From contig CM072343.1 of the NCBI GenBank assembly GCA_036874045.1, forward strand, positions 10,436,001-10,500,000: a stretch of 64,000 nucleotides of DNA, given 5' to 3'. The notes under the pieces are model-generated. The model did not search any database and was not told the origin of the DNA. It worked only from the letters and a program-made list of their open reading frames with translations. Of this stretch, positions 36,236-48,499 are shown piece after piece (position 1 is the first letter of the stretch; each line of letters begins with the position of its first letter). Origin of the DNA: Cymodocea nodosa. Lineage: Eukaryota > Streptophyta > Magnoliopsida > Alismatales > Cymodoceaceae. A program made the translations under genes and the position numbers.

Positions 36236-37435
36236 TGTAGGATCGTTGTATCACAAGAGGGGGGTGAATTGTGTCTTTAGTAATTAAATTACCAATAAAT
36301 AAAACAAGACCACAAAACACTCGTAAATGAAAATCTATTCTTTATAAACTTTAAAGACAGAATTTACAATATCTTTTCAGCTCAATTCCCTTCTTGACGG
36401 TTTTGATATAGTAATGTCCGATATACAATTCAAATAGAAAAATGAAGTTCTTATTCAAAACTAATTTTGAATTGTATAAAACCTGATCTTTATGCACACA
36501 GCTCATTTCCTTCTTTTTGCTTAGCTTTTATATCTCTTCTTCTCTAGTTGTCGAATTTCCAAACTTCTTACGTTTGCAGCTACTTTTCTAAAATTGCTTG
36601 GAATTTCGAACTTATTCTAATGTTGGAGAATTTTTCTAGATATGAATATTCAAACTTAACTTTTCAGTTAGGGATCTGGATTGAATATTCAGACTTGGTT
36701 TTTGAGATTGGGATCCACTATTGTAATGTAGCTCGTACTCTCTATTAGTAGTCAAACTATGTCTTCACGTTCAACATGTTCATCCACTTAATCCATAATC
36801 TACGTACTAATTTTTTCTTTAATCCAAATTACTATCTTTTTGAATTTCCACTTTCTCCACTATCATTTTGAATTTTCACGATCTCTACTCGTAGATTCAC
36901 CGAAACTTTATCTTCCTGAAGTCTTGTAGAATATCTTCTAACTCTTCGTTTTAGTCAAACACTTATTCTTTAAGTCCTGTAAAAAACTTAAACACTTATA
37001 TGTAACTCTTCGAGTTCTTGCACCTACAAAACACGTGACCGAACATAGCAAACTTATCTATTCGTTAGTCATTTTATAAAACTCGAATAGTTATCTATCC
37101 ATGTGTATAAAAACTCGAACAGTTATCTAACTATTCGATTTTCATTACCAAGCGCACATGGAAAACATGTGATAACTTAATACATTAAAAACACACGTGC
37201 ACATAACTTAACTATACGAGTTTTTAACATAAACTATTCGACAAAAATGAAACGTTAACTATCCGAAAGTTTAACTATCGAAATTCTAACTATTCGAAAA
37301 CTTTAACTATCCGAAATAAAAATGAAACTTTCCGATAACCTGTTAACATTTAATTATGTGAGAATTATACTTAGAGAATTAGACTTATTTAAAAACTTTA
37401 ATAAAGCATATATCATCAAAACAAAATTCCTAACA
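36236..37435 (-). repeat. Solo LTR of family D in the protease
   Basis: Same ends as the LTR at 7519 (TGTAGGATC ... CCTAACA). Flanks TATTT (36231-36235) and TATAT (37436-37440) are an imperfect duplication. The protease frame continues across it. It has four TAACTATCCGA-type units (37255-37318) against five in the 7519 copy. Confidence 0.8.
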
Positions 37436-38800
37436 TATATGAAGTTCTTGATTTTAATTAGGACATCTTCTATTTTTCCTCTAGAGTATCTTATACTTCT
37501 ATCAGTTAATTGAATGACAGTCCTAGTAGGGATTAAGCCTTCTAATCCTAAGGATGCAAATATATCACTAGGCATAACATTTATACCTGCACCTAGGTCT
37601 ATTAAGGTTCTTTCCAGAATGGTATTTCCTATGGTGCATGATATAATAGAGATTCTAGGATCAGATAACATTTTAGGAATTTATGGTAGAAACAGGAAAC
37701 TACTTTGCTTAGCTAAAAGGACTTTCCTTAAAAATTTTTGCTCTCTTTTCTTAGTACACCAATCTTTAAAAAATTTAGCACAAGGTAGCATTTTCTACAA
37801 TAAGTCTAACAAAGGAATGTTAACTTATACTTTTTCAAAAATTTCTCTAATTTTTTCTTATTTTTCAAGAAATGTTTATTGTAATCTTTCAAGATAGGGT
37901 GCTAATGATTGTGATTTACAAGATTCTTTTTCTTTCATTTCATTTATTTGATCATTTTTAATCTCATTTTTATATTCAAATTTTTCTTCATTGATTTCTA
38001 AGTTTTCAGATATTATATTTTCATTATCATTTTGAATTTTGTTCTTATCCACCTTTACATTACTTTCTTTTTGAATTCTTGGTAGTATATCAATTCCAGA
38101 TCTTAATGTTATACATCTAGATTTTCATCACTTTCATGATGTTCATGTATTTCATTTTCATAATTCTGATCTTCAATTGTTTTTAGTTTTGACTTACATT
38201 CTTTAAATTTTATTTCTTTGGTATTTTCTTTTGTCTGTATGTCTTCCAACTTATGCAGATCTATAACATTAAAGTTTTCATTTGTATTTTCCTATTGCAT
38301 AACTTGTAATTTCTTTGTAAATTTATCTAATGCTTTTAGCTTTCTTTCAAGATCATCTAGTCTCATTGCATTCAATTTTTTATCAATTTTCATTATGGTT
38401 TTTTCTGTTTCATATGTGATATTGATTTTAGGTTTTGAATATTCTTCCCTATAATTTAATTGGTTGACTTCTTGTTGATGATACATGTATTGTTTCAATT
38501 TGTCCATGTTTTGCTCTAAACTACGCTCTAATCTATCATACCTATCCCAAACTTCCTTGTCTCTCAACATATTACTTGTTCTAAACTGACCACTAGTTGG
38601 GTAAACTATAGAATTCTCATACTCAGTTCTATTATATTGAATATAATTCATTTGTTGTTCATGTGATCTAACCATTTGCAATTGTCTCAGTTTCAAACAA
38701 TTATAGATTTCATGACCTTCCAAATTGCAAAATTCACATATACTAACTACAGGTTTCAAAAATCTTTAAGCATAAGCATATGCCATATTCTCAATTATAT
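37436..38800 (-). pseudogene. G3 gag C-terminus (zinc knuckle) and protease start
   Basis: From about 38800: MAYAYA, a stop, then a perfect CCHC knuckle CEFCNLEGHEIYNC (38740-38696), then a coiled-coil-like region rich in Lys, Leu and Glu (LERSLEQNMDKLKQYMYH, LDDLERKLKALDKF) to 38292. After broken sequence the protease appears (37671-37436): CTIGNTILERTLIDLGAGIN, with the DLGA active-site form of Athila elements. The usual gag core is absent between PBS and knuckle and occurs instead at 9639 and 23852. Confidence 0.8.
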
Positions 38801-38867
38801 AATAAAAACACACAACACTCCCTCACAATTAAAACAAAATAGCACTCATAGTTACTTAGCTTCTCAA

Positions 38868-38885
38868 TCCCTAGCAACGGCGCCA
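38868..38885 (-). other. Primer-binding site of G3
   Basis: The minus strand reads TGGCGCCGTTGCTAGGGA, the form of PBS common in Athila and related plant gypsy elements (I believe for tRNA-Asp). It lies seven bases inside the 5' LTR. Confidence 0.85.
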
Positions 38886-38892
38886 TAAAACT

Positions 38893-41800
38893 TGTATTGT
38901 TGTGAAAAGTTAAATTAAAAACTTGTCTACTAGGTAGTAATAGAAAACTTGTGTGATTTGTTTTTATGCTTATATTAATAAATTCTTTTAGAAGTAAACA
39001 AACAACTTTTCACACAAATTAGATATTAAATCCAATTTGTATTTTTAACTACAAATGCATAGTGTATATTGTATTTGTGTGCAAGTACAAGTCGATTACA
39101 TAGAGATTGAGTAAGAATTGTGTGCTATTTTTATTTTTATTTTGGAGTTTTTGTGTTCAGTTAAGCACTCCATTGAGTTACAATTAACTCAACGGACTTA
39201 GTTCGTGGAGTTATGGTTAACTCAATGGACTAACCTTGTGGACTTAAGTTAACTCCACGAGCCTACCTTTCCAATTAAATACTACTATTTACATAAGAAT
39301 TTGACCAACCATTGGGCGGTTCCACAAAATGTAAATAACATCAATGAAGCTCTTTAATGTTAGTTAATCTGAGATTTGTCATTAAGCAATACTAACATTC
39401 AGATATTCCAAACAGTAACCATTAAAATCTTTAAGTATTCTGTACAAATCAATTTTAGTAAACAATAAAACTATTTTCTATTTTCTGAATCAAAAAAACA
39501 TAAAACATTTACAATACTGACAATGATAATGTTGAGCTATATTTTTAGCTCAAGCTTTACTGCAAGTGCATAGTTCCTTTGGTGTACATGATAAATATAG
39601 GTCATTCTTCCACAAGGATTGTGTTTATGACTTAATCAATTATTACTCAACTTTGCGCTTTAAGCTCTTAGGTATACTTCAGCAAATTATTGACATGTGA
39701 ATGTAGAATAATCAAAAATAACACAAGCTCACAAATCATATAGTTTCAAGGCAATGTGTAGTGGAAAATGGTGATGTGAATCAATTTCTTTACTTGTAAA
39801 TCTATCAAGCCATTCAAGTATAAAATCCACACCAATTCCATGTGAGTTTAAATGCAAGATATATGCAAAAGAAAACAAGAGAAAAATTATAGAATATGAA
39901 GAAAAAAAATACACTACACTACTCTATTCTAATTTATACTAAGTGCATGCAACTATGTTATTTGCTAATCTAGCTAAACTATACTATTCTACTTGCATTA
40001 GAAATTCTTTTTGGGATTGATTTGGATGAAATGTGATCAATATAAGAGATAACAAACTCAATTAACTACTGAAATTAAAATTAACAACTAGAGATAAATG
40101 ATAGGTTCTTCATTCAAATGAACAACACTTATTTTCTTCTTCTTTCAATTCACACCTCATATTCAAATGCACTGAGCCACCATTGATGAGTGTCATTCAC
40201 TCGTGTGAAAGCCCCACCAACAGCCCCAACAATACATGTGAATAGAGGATGCAATTTAGAAGTTGAAAAGAAGAATTAAACATTCATATACATTCATTAG
40301 AACTCTATCTAGCTAAGAAGACATATAATTGAGATGTTCACCACCATTTCTCATCAATTCTTCCTTCTATACAAGAAAATAATAAACTCTAAGGGCTGTC
40401 ACTACCTTAGGAGCTTCTTCTCTTCTTCTCTAGAGCTTTGAATTCAATGGAACTTGGCAGCAACCTCACCTCCAAGCCTAGACATTTTCTCCTTAGCCCT
40501 TGGAATGGTGAATAGCATCAATGGATGGTCTCCTTGCAAGCATAAGCCTCACCTCCAAGCTTTCTTCTCTTCTTGTATTTCTCTTGTTGGAAGCACCAAG
40601 GTGGCCTACGAAATTCCTCTCCCCTTGCATTTATGTTGGCATGTGTTCTCTCTCTTTGATGTGGCACCTTGGTTTTATCACCAAGCCAATAGGATGCCAT
40701 AGATCTAGGAGGGCCAATAAGGTGTTGGCATGTCCTCTTCTTTAAAGTTTAGTCCACCAACTTTTGATTATTTACATCTTCTTTTGGTCTTTTGCATTAA
40801 GCTCCTTCCATATGTGTGTTACCTACAATTAATGGAAATTTAACTCCAAGAGACGTTAGCCAACATAGGACATTCAAAATAAAATCAATGTGTTCCATGT
40901 AAAATTATATCCAATAGGGGATGCACTTGTTAATTAAATTTCTATATTGCACTATATTTCAAGAGTTATATTACCCATAATTAATATCATTTATCCACCA
41001 TAGATAGATAATATCATGCAAAATTACTTATAAAATTCATTAAAAATGGGCAAAATTAAAGCTTGAACAGATAACATTAATCACGATACAAAACAAACAA
41101 TACAACACTTTAATACTAAATGTAAATACAGATAATTAATTGTTTTTGGTATTTTTGTTTTGATATGTTCCTTAAGATGAGTGAAACGTGAAATGTAAAA
41201 ATCTATATTAACAGTAAAAAAACTTCTGTCACTACATGTGACGCAATTACACCACTGAAAACTTAATCACTTACAATCTTGCCTCCTCTCCCTATAGAAT
41301 CGTGAACCAAGAATTGTAAGTTGATCTCCTCTTCAGCATACTGGCGTCAACCTGAAACTAAGGATAGAAGTTTTACGATCTCCTAAGGTATGAGTCGGTG
41401 TTCGGTGAAAATGACTTCCCTTCCTACAACACGGTCACTCCTCATAGTGGTTGTTAGTCACCGTGTTTAGCTCGGAATCAATCAGACATCCAGAAAGTAT
41501 CTCCACAGACCTCCGATGGTTGGTGATTTTAATGGTAGTGTGGAGCTTCAGGGAACTTCCTACAATTAGTACGATTCTCCACCACCCTTTCTTCGTCTTT
41601 CTCCTCTTCTTTTATATTTCTTTTAGTAATAATTGTTTATGCTTAAATAATCAGTTGGATTTCCTTCATTCATATCAATGATGGTAATTTCTTCTTCATT
41701 CCATGAGTGAATTCCTATGTAATACGTGCAATCATGGTTTTCCTTCGAATTTCTTATTTCTATAACTACTACAATGGCATGCTAGAAAATAAATGGTCCG

Positions 41801-42286
41801 TGGAGTTAGTGTAACTCAACGAACTTACTTCATTGATTTAACTATAAAACATGTGTAATAAAGAAATAACTTATAAGCTTATAACACTAACACAACGCAT
41901 TACCTTAGTGTATATTCAAGTAACTCAACGTGTATAGTTATGCTAACTTAACGAGTTATACATGTGCAGCTTACGTGACATAAAACATTTAAATTCAACA
42001 CGTGCATAATTCTAACTCAACAAGTTTAGATATACAACTTACAGTTTTTACTCACTAACTCAACGAATTCTCACATGATTTTTTTATACCTTTAAACCTG
42101 TAACTCACCGATAGTGCAGAAATATACTTAATTAATGCTAATTCCTTGAAATTATGTAAATTCTTTCATTAAAGCATATAATAGTGCAATTATAACATAA
42201 TGGCTTAATTCTCATATGATAAACTAAATATTATGCAATTAACCATCATTTAACCATTAATATTATGCACTTTTTCATTCTAAACA
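38893..42286 (-). repeat. 5' LTR of G3 (gypsy-A) with a nested solo LTR
   Basis: In plus orientation it starts TGTATTGTTG and ends TTCTAAACA. Minus the nested LTR it is about 1.85 kb. It carries the block TGCATAGTGTATATTGTATT (from 39056) and TAACTCAACG inverted repeats (39175-39255). After it, copia-C integrase resumes at once. Confidence 0.8.
39530..41069. repeat. Solo LTR nested in the G3 5' LTR
   Basis: Starts TGTTGAGC, ends TTGAACA, with perfect GATAA duplication (39525-39529, 41070-41074). The homologous LTR at 49121-49150 has the empty site. It holds the ACTGCAAGTGCATAG block near 39552. Open frames at 39729-39914 and 40454-40745 lie inside and are not supported as genes. Confidence 0.85.
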
Positions 42287-42870
42287 CCCATTTTGGATAA
42301 AACTCCTTATTAGATATGGTATAATAGGGTTCCCAAAATAAGTTATTTAAAACCCTTTGGTTGTAAGTGTTTTATTTTGAACACTAAGGAACATAGAGAC
42401 AAGTTTAGAGCCAAATTAGATGAGGGTATTTTTGTTGGTTATTCCATTAGAAGGCATATAAAGTATATAATAAATCAACAAAAACCATTAAGAAAACCCT
42501 ACATGTGAAATTTCATGAAAATTCTCATTTGGATTTTAGACATGCTGAAAACATTGATTCAGAAATTCTCCCAAAAATGGTATCAAATGATGTTGACAAA
42601 GAAATTGAGAGATAATCTGATAGAATAAGAAATATAAACTTAAATGATGAAGATTTAGAAGAAAATAATGTCATGCTTATAGAAAATGTGGAACAGCATA
42701 GAAATTGGCGTTATGCTTCATCTCATCCTATTGATTAGATAATAGGCGATCTTAATCAAGATGTTAAGATTAGGTCATCAGTAGTCAACATTTGTGGTGC
42801 TTATTCTTTTATTTCCTTACTAGAACCTAAAAAAACTGAAGATGCCTTAGAAGATGAATTTTGGTATTTA
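42287..42870 (+). pseudogene. copia-C integrase C-terminus and linker
   Basis: Reading gives PILDKTPY, a TAG, IWYNRVPKISYLKPFGCKC, then HRDKFRAKLDEGIFVGYS, the usual end of copia integrases. The linker to RT is acidic (EIER, DLEENNV) with stops. The upstream integrase core lies beyond G3. Confidence 0.85.
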
Positions 42871-43536
42871 GTTATGCAAGATGAGCTAAATCAATTTATA
42901 AGAAATGAGGTATGTGATCTGGTTCCACCCCTTGAAAATCAGTCCGTAATAGGAACAATGTGGGTATTTAGAAACAAAGTAGATCAAGATGGACATATAG
43001 TTAAAAATAAAGTTAGGTTAGTTGCTCAAGGTTACAAGCAAGAGGAAGGAATTGACTATGACGAAATATTTGCTCATGTTGCTAGACTAGAATCAATACG
43101 AATTTTATTAGCATATGCTTGTTACATGAATTTCAAATTATATCAAATAGATGTTAAGACTGTTTTTTTAAATGGATATATAAAAGAAGAAGTTTATGTA
43201 AAACAACCTCCAGGTTTTGTAGATTCAAAACATCCTGAATATGTTTACAAGCTTATAAAGGCACTATATGGCCTTAAACAAGCCCTTAGGTCTTTGTATG
43301 AGAGATTATCTAAATTTCTTATAGAAAAAGGGTATTCTATGGGAAAGGCAGATCACACTATTTTTATCAAGAAGGTCAAAAAAGATATATTGGTAGTTCA
43401 AATTTATGTAAATGACATTATATTTGGAACAACAAATGAAAAATTAGTTGAGTCTTTTTCAAATGACATGATTAATCAATTTGAAATGAGTATGATGGGT
43501 GAACTATCATTTTTCCTAGGCTTGCAAATTAAGCAA
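42871..43536 (+). pseudogene. copia-C reverse transcriptase, first part
   Basis: Motifs in order: [67 protein letters not shown], the catalytic box as YVNDIIFG, and [14 protein letters not shown]. The YVDD box has Asn for the first Asp (GAT to AAT), which should abolish activity. A solo LTR cuts the frame at 43537. Confidence 0.92.
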
Positions 43537-45082
43537 TGTAGGATCGTATGGCTACACAAGAGGGGGGTGAATTGTGTTTTTAAATATTTTCGAATATAAT
43601 TGAAACTTTAAAACTCAAAAACAAGTCGAGACACTGTTTTCATAAAATCATTTTTATTTAAGGTTTCAATTACAATATACAATTCAATTCTCCTCAGAAA
43701 TTGTCGATGTAATTATATCTCAATACCATGTATTATCTAAAGAATTTCATAACTACAAACAGAGAAAACTAATTTACGGAATTTAAAGCATTTCTCCCTG
43801 TTTGAGATCTTTCTTCTTCTTCTTCTCTTTCTTCTTCAGCAATTCTTCAATCACATATATCTTACCTTTTTCTGCTTCACTGAATTTTCTTCCACCTGAT
43901 ACTTCAAATCTTCAGTGACATATATCTTCCCTTTTTCTACTTCGCTGAATTTTCTTCCACTTGAGAGCTTTTCCCTAAAGAGGTGTTTTTGATCCCTAAA
44001 AAGATTTTTCTTTTGGTGTGCAGGGATAACTGATCAATGAGAATTCTATGCCTTTTATACTGTATCTTCATTTCATGCATATCCTCCACATTTAATCACT
44101 ACCAGTTTTCCTCTTCTTCACATCTTTTCTTTTTCCTTCATCGAAATACACACGTTCTAACCCACGTTTACATTTCGAATTTTCTTTAATCATTAATCCT
44201 AAATCTCTAAAAAATTTCCTGCAAAATAAACTTTCTCATCCAAAATTTTTCATCAAGTATAATAAGAAGTCGTTACTTTAATGTTAACTAAATGAGTAAC
44301 ACAAGTATATATCTAACTTAACATTTTTAACTTAACAAGTTTCTCATGTGCCAACTCACGTGACAAGTACTGTAGCTAACTCAATGAACTAACTCCGTTG
44401 TGTTATGGATAACTCAACGAACTATCTCTGTTGTGTTACGATAACTCAACAAACCAGTAATATACAAATGTTTTTATAATAAGAATTTTACCACGTGCAA
44501 AAATAACAACTTAAGTTTATAACGCTAACCTAACACATTGCCTTAGTGTTCAATATAGCAACTCAATGCATTTAGTTATGTTAACTTAGCAAGTTAAACA
44601 TGTGCACCTCACGTGATACAATATAACATTCGTAACTTATAATTTCACCACGTGTACAATACTAACTTAACGAGTTGTCTAAACTTTTACTCACTAACTT
44701 AATGAGTTCTCACGTGACGTATTTTAACCTTTAACCCTCTAACTTAACGAGTTCTCACATGATCTCTATACAAATAAAACTCAAACTTAACGAGTTGTCC
44801 AAATGTGCACTATTCATGATACAGAAAATATAACTTTAAAACATATCATGATTTTCAATAAAAATACACGTTAACTTAACGCTTAGTTAAATGAGAAATT
44901 AATGCAACGAAACGACTAGTTATTAACTTAGTATAATTTCAGATCCAATACAGACAAGTATTTATATCAGTAAGCTTTTTCTATATTAATTAATGATTTT
45001 AATTTCCTTTCACAAGCAATAGTAATTGAGCAAATATGATTATTTTCATTCAGCACACATCATCAAAACAAAATACTCAACA
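43537..45082 (-). repeat. Solo LTR of copia-B in copia-C RT
   Basis: Starts TGTAGGATC, ends CTCAACA. Flanks AGCAA (43532-43536) and AGTAG (45083-45087) both derive from AGCAG by one transition each; the RT frame supports AGCAG. Same family as 11029-12779. Its TAACTTAACGA and CACGTG motifs lie at 44300-44770. Confidence 0.85.
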
Positions 45083-45087
45083 AGTAG

Positions 45088-45838
45088 TTAGAATAGGGTA
45101 TTTTTATTTCACAAGAAAAATATACTCGAAATTTATTAAAGAGGTTTGGATTAGACAACACTAAAACGAAAAATACACCAATGAGTACTATCACTAAGTT
45201 GGATAAAGATGACTCTGAAAAAACTGTAGATATAAAATAATATAGACGTATGATTGGTTCATTACTTTATTTAACAACCAACCGACCAGATATTATGTTT
45301 AGTATGTGTACTTGTGCTAGATATCAATCTAATCCTAAAGAATCACACCTACTTGCTATTAAATGAATTTTTAAATATCTATTAGGAACCATTAATTTCG
45401 GATTGTTTTACTTTAAACATAGTTCTTTAAATTTAATAGGATATAGTGATGCTGATTTCGCAGGATGTAAGTCTGAAAGAAAAAGCATTAGTGACACTTG
45501 TCAATTATTAGGAAATTCTTTAGTGTCATGGTTTAGCAAAAAGCAAAATTGTGTAGCATTATCTACAACAGAAGTTGAATATATAGCTGCTGCACTTTGC
45601 TATGCTCAGATCCTATGAATCAGACAAACTTTAAAAGATTTTAATTTAGCCTATCAACCAACTAAGATTTTCTATGATAGTAGTTCTGCAATAAGTTTGT
45701 CTAAAAATCTTGTTGTACACTCACAAGCTAAACATATAGAAGTTTGACATCATTTTCTATGGGATAATGTGATAAAAGGAAAAATAGTATTAAATTTTGT
45801 TCCAACCACAAAACAATTAATAGATCTATTTACAAAAT
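45088..45838 (+). pseudogene. copia-C RT end and RNase H
   Basis: After the solo LTR the frame goes on with GIFIS, KYTRNLLKRFGLD, then MIGSLLYLTTNRPDIMF, YSDADFAGCKSERKSIS and STTEVEYIAAALCYAQ, then YDSSSAISLSKN and LIDLFTK. Stops at five or more sites fit Gln, Arg or Trp codons changed by C-to-T or G-to-A. The final tail resumes at 47415. Confidence 0.88.
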
Positions 45839-47414
45839 TGTAGGATCGAATGGCTACACAAGAGGGGGGTGAATTGTGTTTTTCAACATTTTCAACAAAT
45901 AATTGAAACTACAATATTAAAAACAAGTCGAGACACTATTTTAATCAAATCATTTTATTCAAAGTTTTAATTACAATATACAATTCAATTCTCCTCAGAA
46001 ATTGTAGATTCAATTATATAACGATACCATGTTTCATCTAATCAATTTCACAACTACAAATAGAGAAAGCTAATTTGCAGAATTTAGAACATTTCTCCTT
46101 GTTTGAAATTTTTCTTTTTCTTCTTCTCTTCCTTCTACAATTCTTCGGTAACAAATATTTGACTTTCTCTACTTCACTGAATTTGCTTTCTTCTGATTCT
46201 TCAAATCTTTAGTGACATATATCTAACTTTCTCTAGTTCATTGAATTTTCTTCTATCAAAGAGTTTTTCCCTGAAGAGGTGTTTTGATCCCTGAAAATAT
46301 ATTTTGTTTAGTGTGCAGGGATAATTGATCAACGAGAATTCTATGCATTTTATATTGTATCTTTATTTCATGCATATCCTCCATGTTTAATCACTATCAG
46401 TTTTCCACTTTTCCCGTCTTCTCTTTTTCTTTCATCGAAATACACACGTTCTGACCCACGTTTTCCTTTCCAATTTTCTTTAATCATCAATCTTAGATCT
46501 TTGAAAAATTTCCTGCAAAATAAACTTTCTCGTCCAAAATTTTTCATCAAGTGTAATAACAAGTCGTTGTGTTAATGTTAACTAAATGAGTAAAACAAGT
46601 TGATTTATAACTTAACGTATCTAACTTAACGAGTTTATCATGTGCCAAATCACGTGACAAGTATTGTAGCTAACTCAATGAACTAAGTCTGTGGTGTTAT
46701 GCTAACTCAACGAACTAGCTTCGTGGTGTTACACTAACTCAACCAACCAACTTCGTTGTGTTACTAATAACTCAACGAACCAGTAATAAACAAATATTTT
46801 TACAATAACGTATTTACCACGTGCAATAATAACAACTTTAAGTTTATAATGCTAACTTAACGTGTTGCCTTAGTGTTCAATATAGCAACTCAATGTGTTT
46901 AGTTATGTTAACTTAACGAGTTAAACATGTGCAACTCACGTGATACAATATAACATTCGTAAACTTTAATTTCACCACATGCACAGTACTAACTTAACAA
47001 GTTCGTATCTTCATTTTAACCTTTTATTCACTAACTCAACAAGTTCTTACATGACCTATTTTAACATTTAAGCCTATAACTCAATGAGTTCTCACATAAC
47101 CTTTATACAAATAACATACTAACTCAACGAGTTGTATTAACGTGTACTATACATGATACAGAAAATATAACTTTAAAACATATCACGCTTTACAATAAAA
47201 ACACACGTAACATTTAGTTAAATGCAAAATTAGTATAATGTAACGACTAGTTATTTAACTTAGTATAATCTCAGATCTATTACAGACAGGTATTTATATC
47301 AGTAAACTTTTTCTGTAAAAATTGATGTTCTTAATCTATTTTCATAAACAATAGTAATTTATTAAATATGATTACATTTGTTTATCATACATCATCAAAA
47401 CAAAATACTCAACA
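45839..47414 (-). repeat. Solo LTR of copia-B at the end of copia-C pol
   Basis: Ends as in the copy at 43537. Flanks AAAAT (45834-45838) and AAAAC (47415-47419) differ by one C-to-T change. The pol tail reads through the site (LFTK, then PLDKNTFSKL). Copies of TAACTTAACGAG abound at 46600-47140. Confidence 0.85.
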
Positions 47415-48499
47415 AAAACCCTTAGATAAGAATACATTTTCAAAATTATGATTAGAACTTGGTTTCTGTAGGTTATCTAATGTTTAAATTGTCCTATTCG
47501 TTACATGATATTTTGGTTTGTTACAAAGGAGTTTAGAATTTAATTTCTTTATATTAAAAAAAAACTCAAAATATCTACTTTAGAATTATTGTTTACTAGT
47601 AGTTAAGAATTTATGAAATTTTGATTTTTATTGAAGTTAATTTATTTAAGAAAAATTCAAAAAATGTTACTTAAGGAAAGTTGATTTAATTCAATATGAG
47701 TACCAACTATATTTTTGATACTTATGTATACGCCATTGTAGAGATTTTAACTGAAAAATACATAGAAAATATGTAACATTTATTAAATAAAAGTTATTAA
47801 CATACTGTTAGAAAAATTAAGTCTTGTGATTGCCTCTTATTCAATTTACTATCTTATTTTATTATTTGTTTGCAATTACTTGAGTAATTAAGTCCATTGG
47901 AGCTTGGCAACCAAGTTTTTAAGTACGTCATTTGAACTTAAATGAAAAAATTAGGCTTGGCAACCCACTTAAGTTAAGCCATTTGAACTTAAATGAAAAA
48001 TTTAGGGCTTAGCAACCCACTTAAGTCAGCTATTTGGAATTAATGAAAAATCTATTAGGGCTTGGCGACCTAATATTAAGTATGCTATAGTTTCTCTTTA
48101 CTACATTTATGTAGGGGGAGCAAACAAAGAAAAACCAATAGTAAATCTAATCAAACACAAATATTCTGGAACTTATACTGATAAATAGTTACTCATTTAG
48201 TTAGTTTAACATACAGTTATGCATTTCACTTGATATCTGCCATTTTATCTTGCATATAGATAAATAACCATTCGAGTTTTTCATATAGTTATGTTTTATT
48301 TTTCTACAAACTCGAATTGTTAAGTTTTTATCTAAGTTTCTGTTTTACATTCTTATATTTTATCCTTTTGAGAAACTTGAATAGTTATGCTTAAGTCTTC
48401 GACTTTTTAGCATATACGTTTGAGAAACTAGAATAATTAACTTAATATTATTATATTTTTATGAAAGACTTAAAATATGACAATAATTATTCTAATTTG
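47415..48499 (+). other. copia-C pol tail and spacer with a 53-bp tandem repeat
   Basis: The first 80 bases finish pol (KPLDKNTFSKL). Units of 52-53 bp start at 47902, 47955, 48007 and 48060 (last one partial), each opening GCTTGGCAACC or close. A purine run GTAGGGGGAGC follows at 48111. Several TCGAATAGTTA-like motifs lie at 48260-48440. No further coding seen. Confidence 0.7.

Larger units (their letters stand above)
1..42286 (-). mobile_element. Giant mosaic Ty3/gypsy (Athila-like) element G3
   Basis: Left end: the last 14 bases of an LTR followed by a polypurine tract. Right end: a tRNA-type primer-binding site (38868-38885) and a 5' LTR (38893-42286). Between them lie minus-strand zinc knuckle, protease, RT, integrase, two ORF3 copies, two gag copies and an F-box ORF, plus nested insertions. 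Beyond 42286 the sequence resumes in the middle of a copia integrase, so G3 inserted there; the candidate right TSD is CCCAT (42287-42291). The left LTR and left TSD lie off the window, so treating 1-42286 as one element is an inference. Gag domains downstream of ORF3 do not fit a simple element. Two recombined gypsy copies would also explain the order. Confidence 0.5.

Noticed and set aside
40454..40745. Possible host exon (Leu/Ser-rich frames on both strands)
   Set aside because: Inside the 39530-41069 solo LTR bounded by GATAA repeats; overlapping frames on both strands and no domain.
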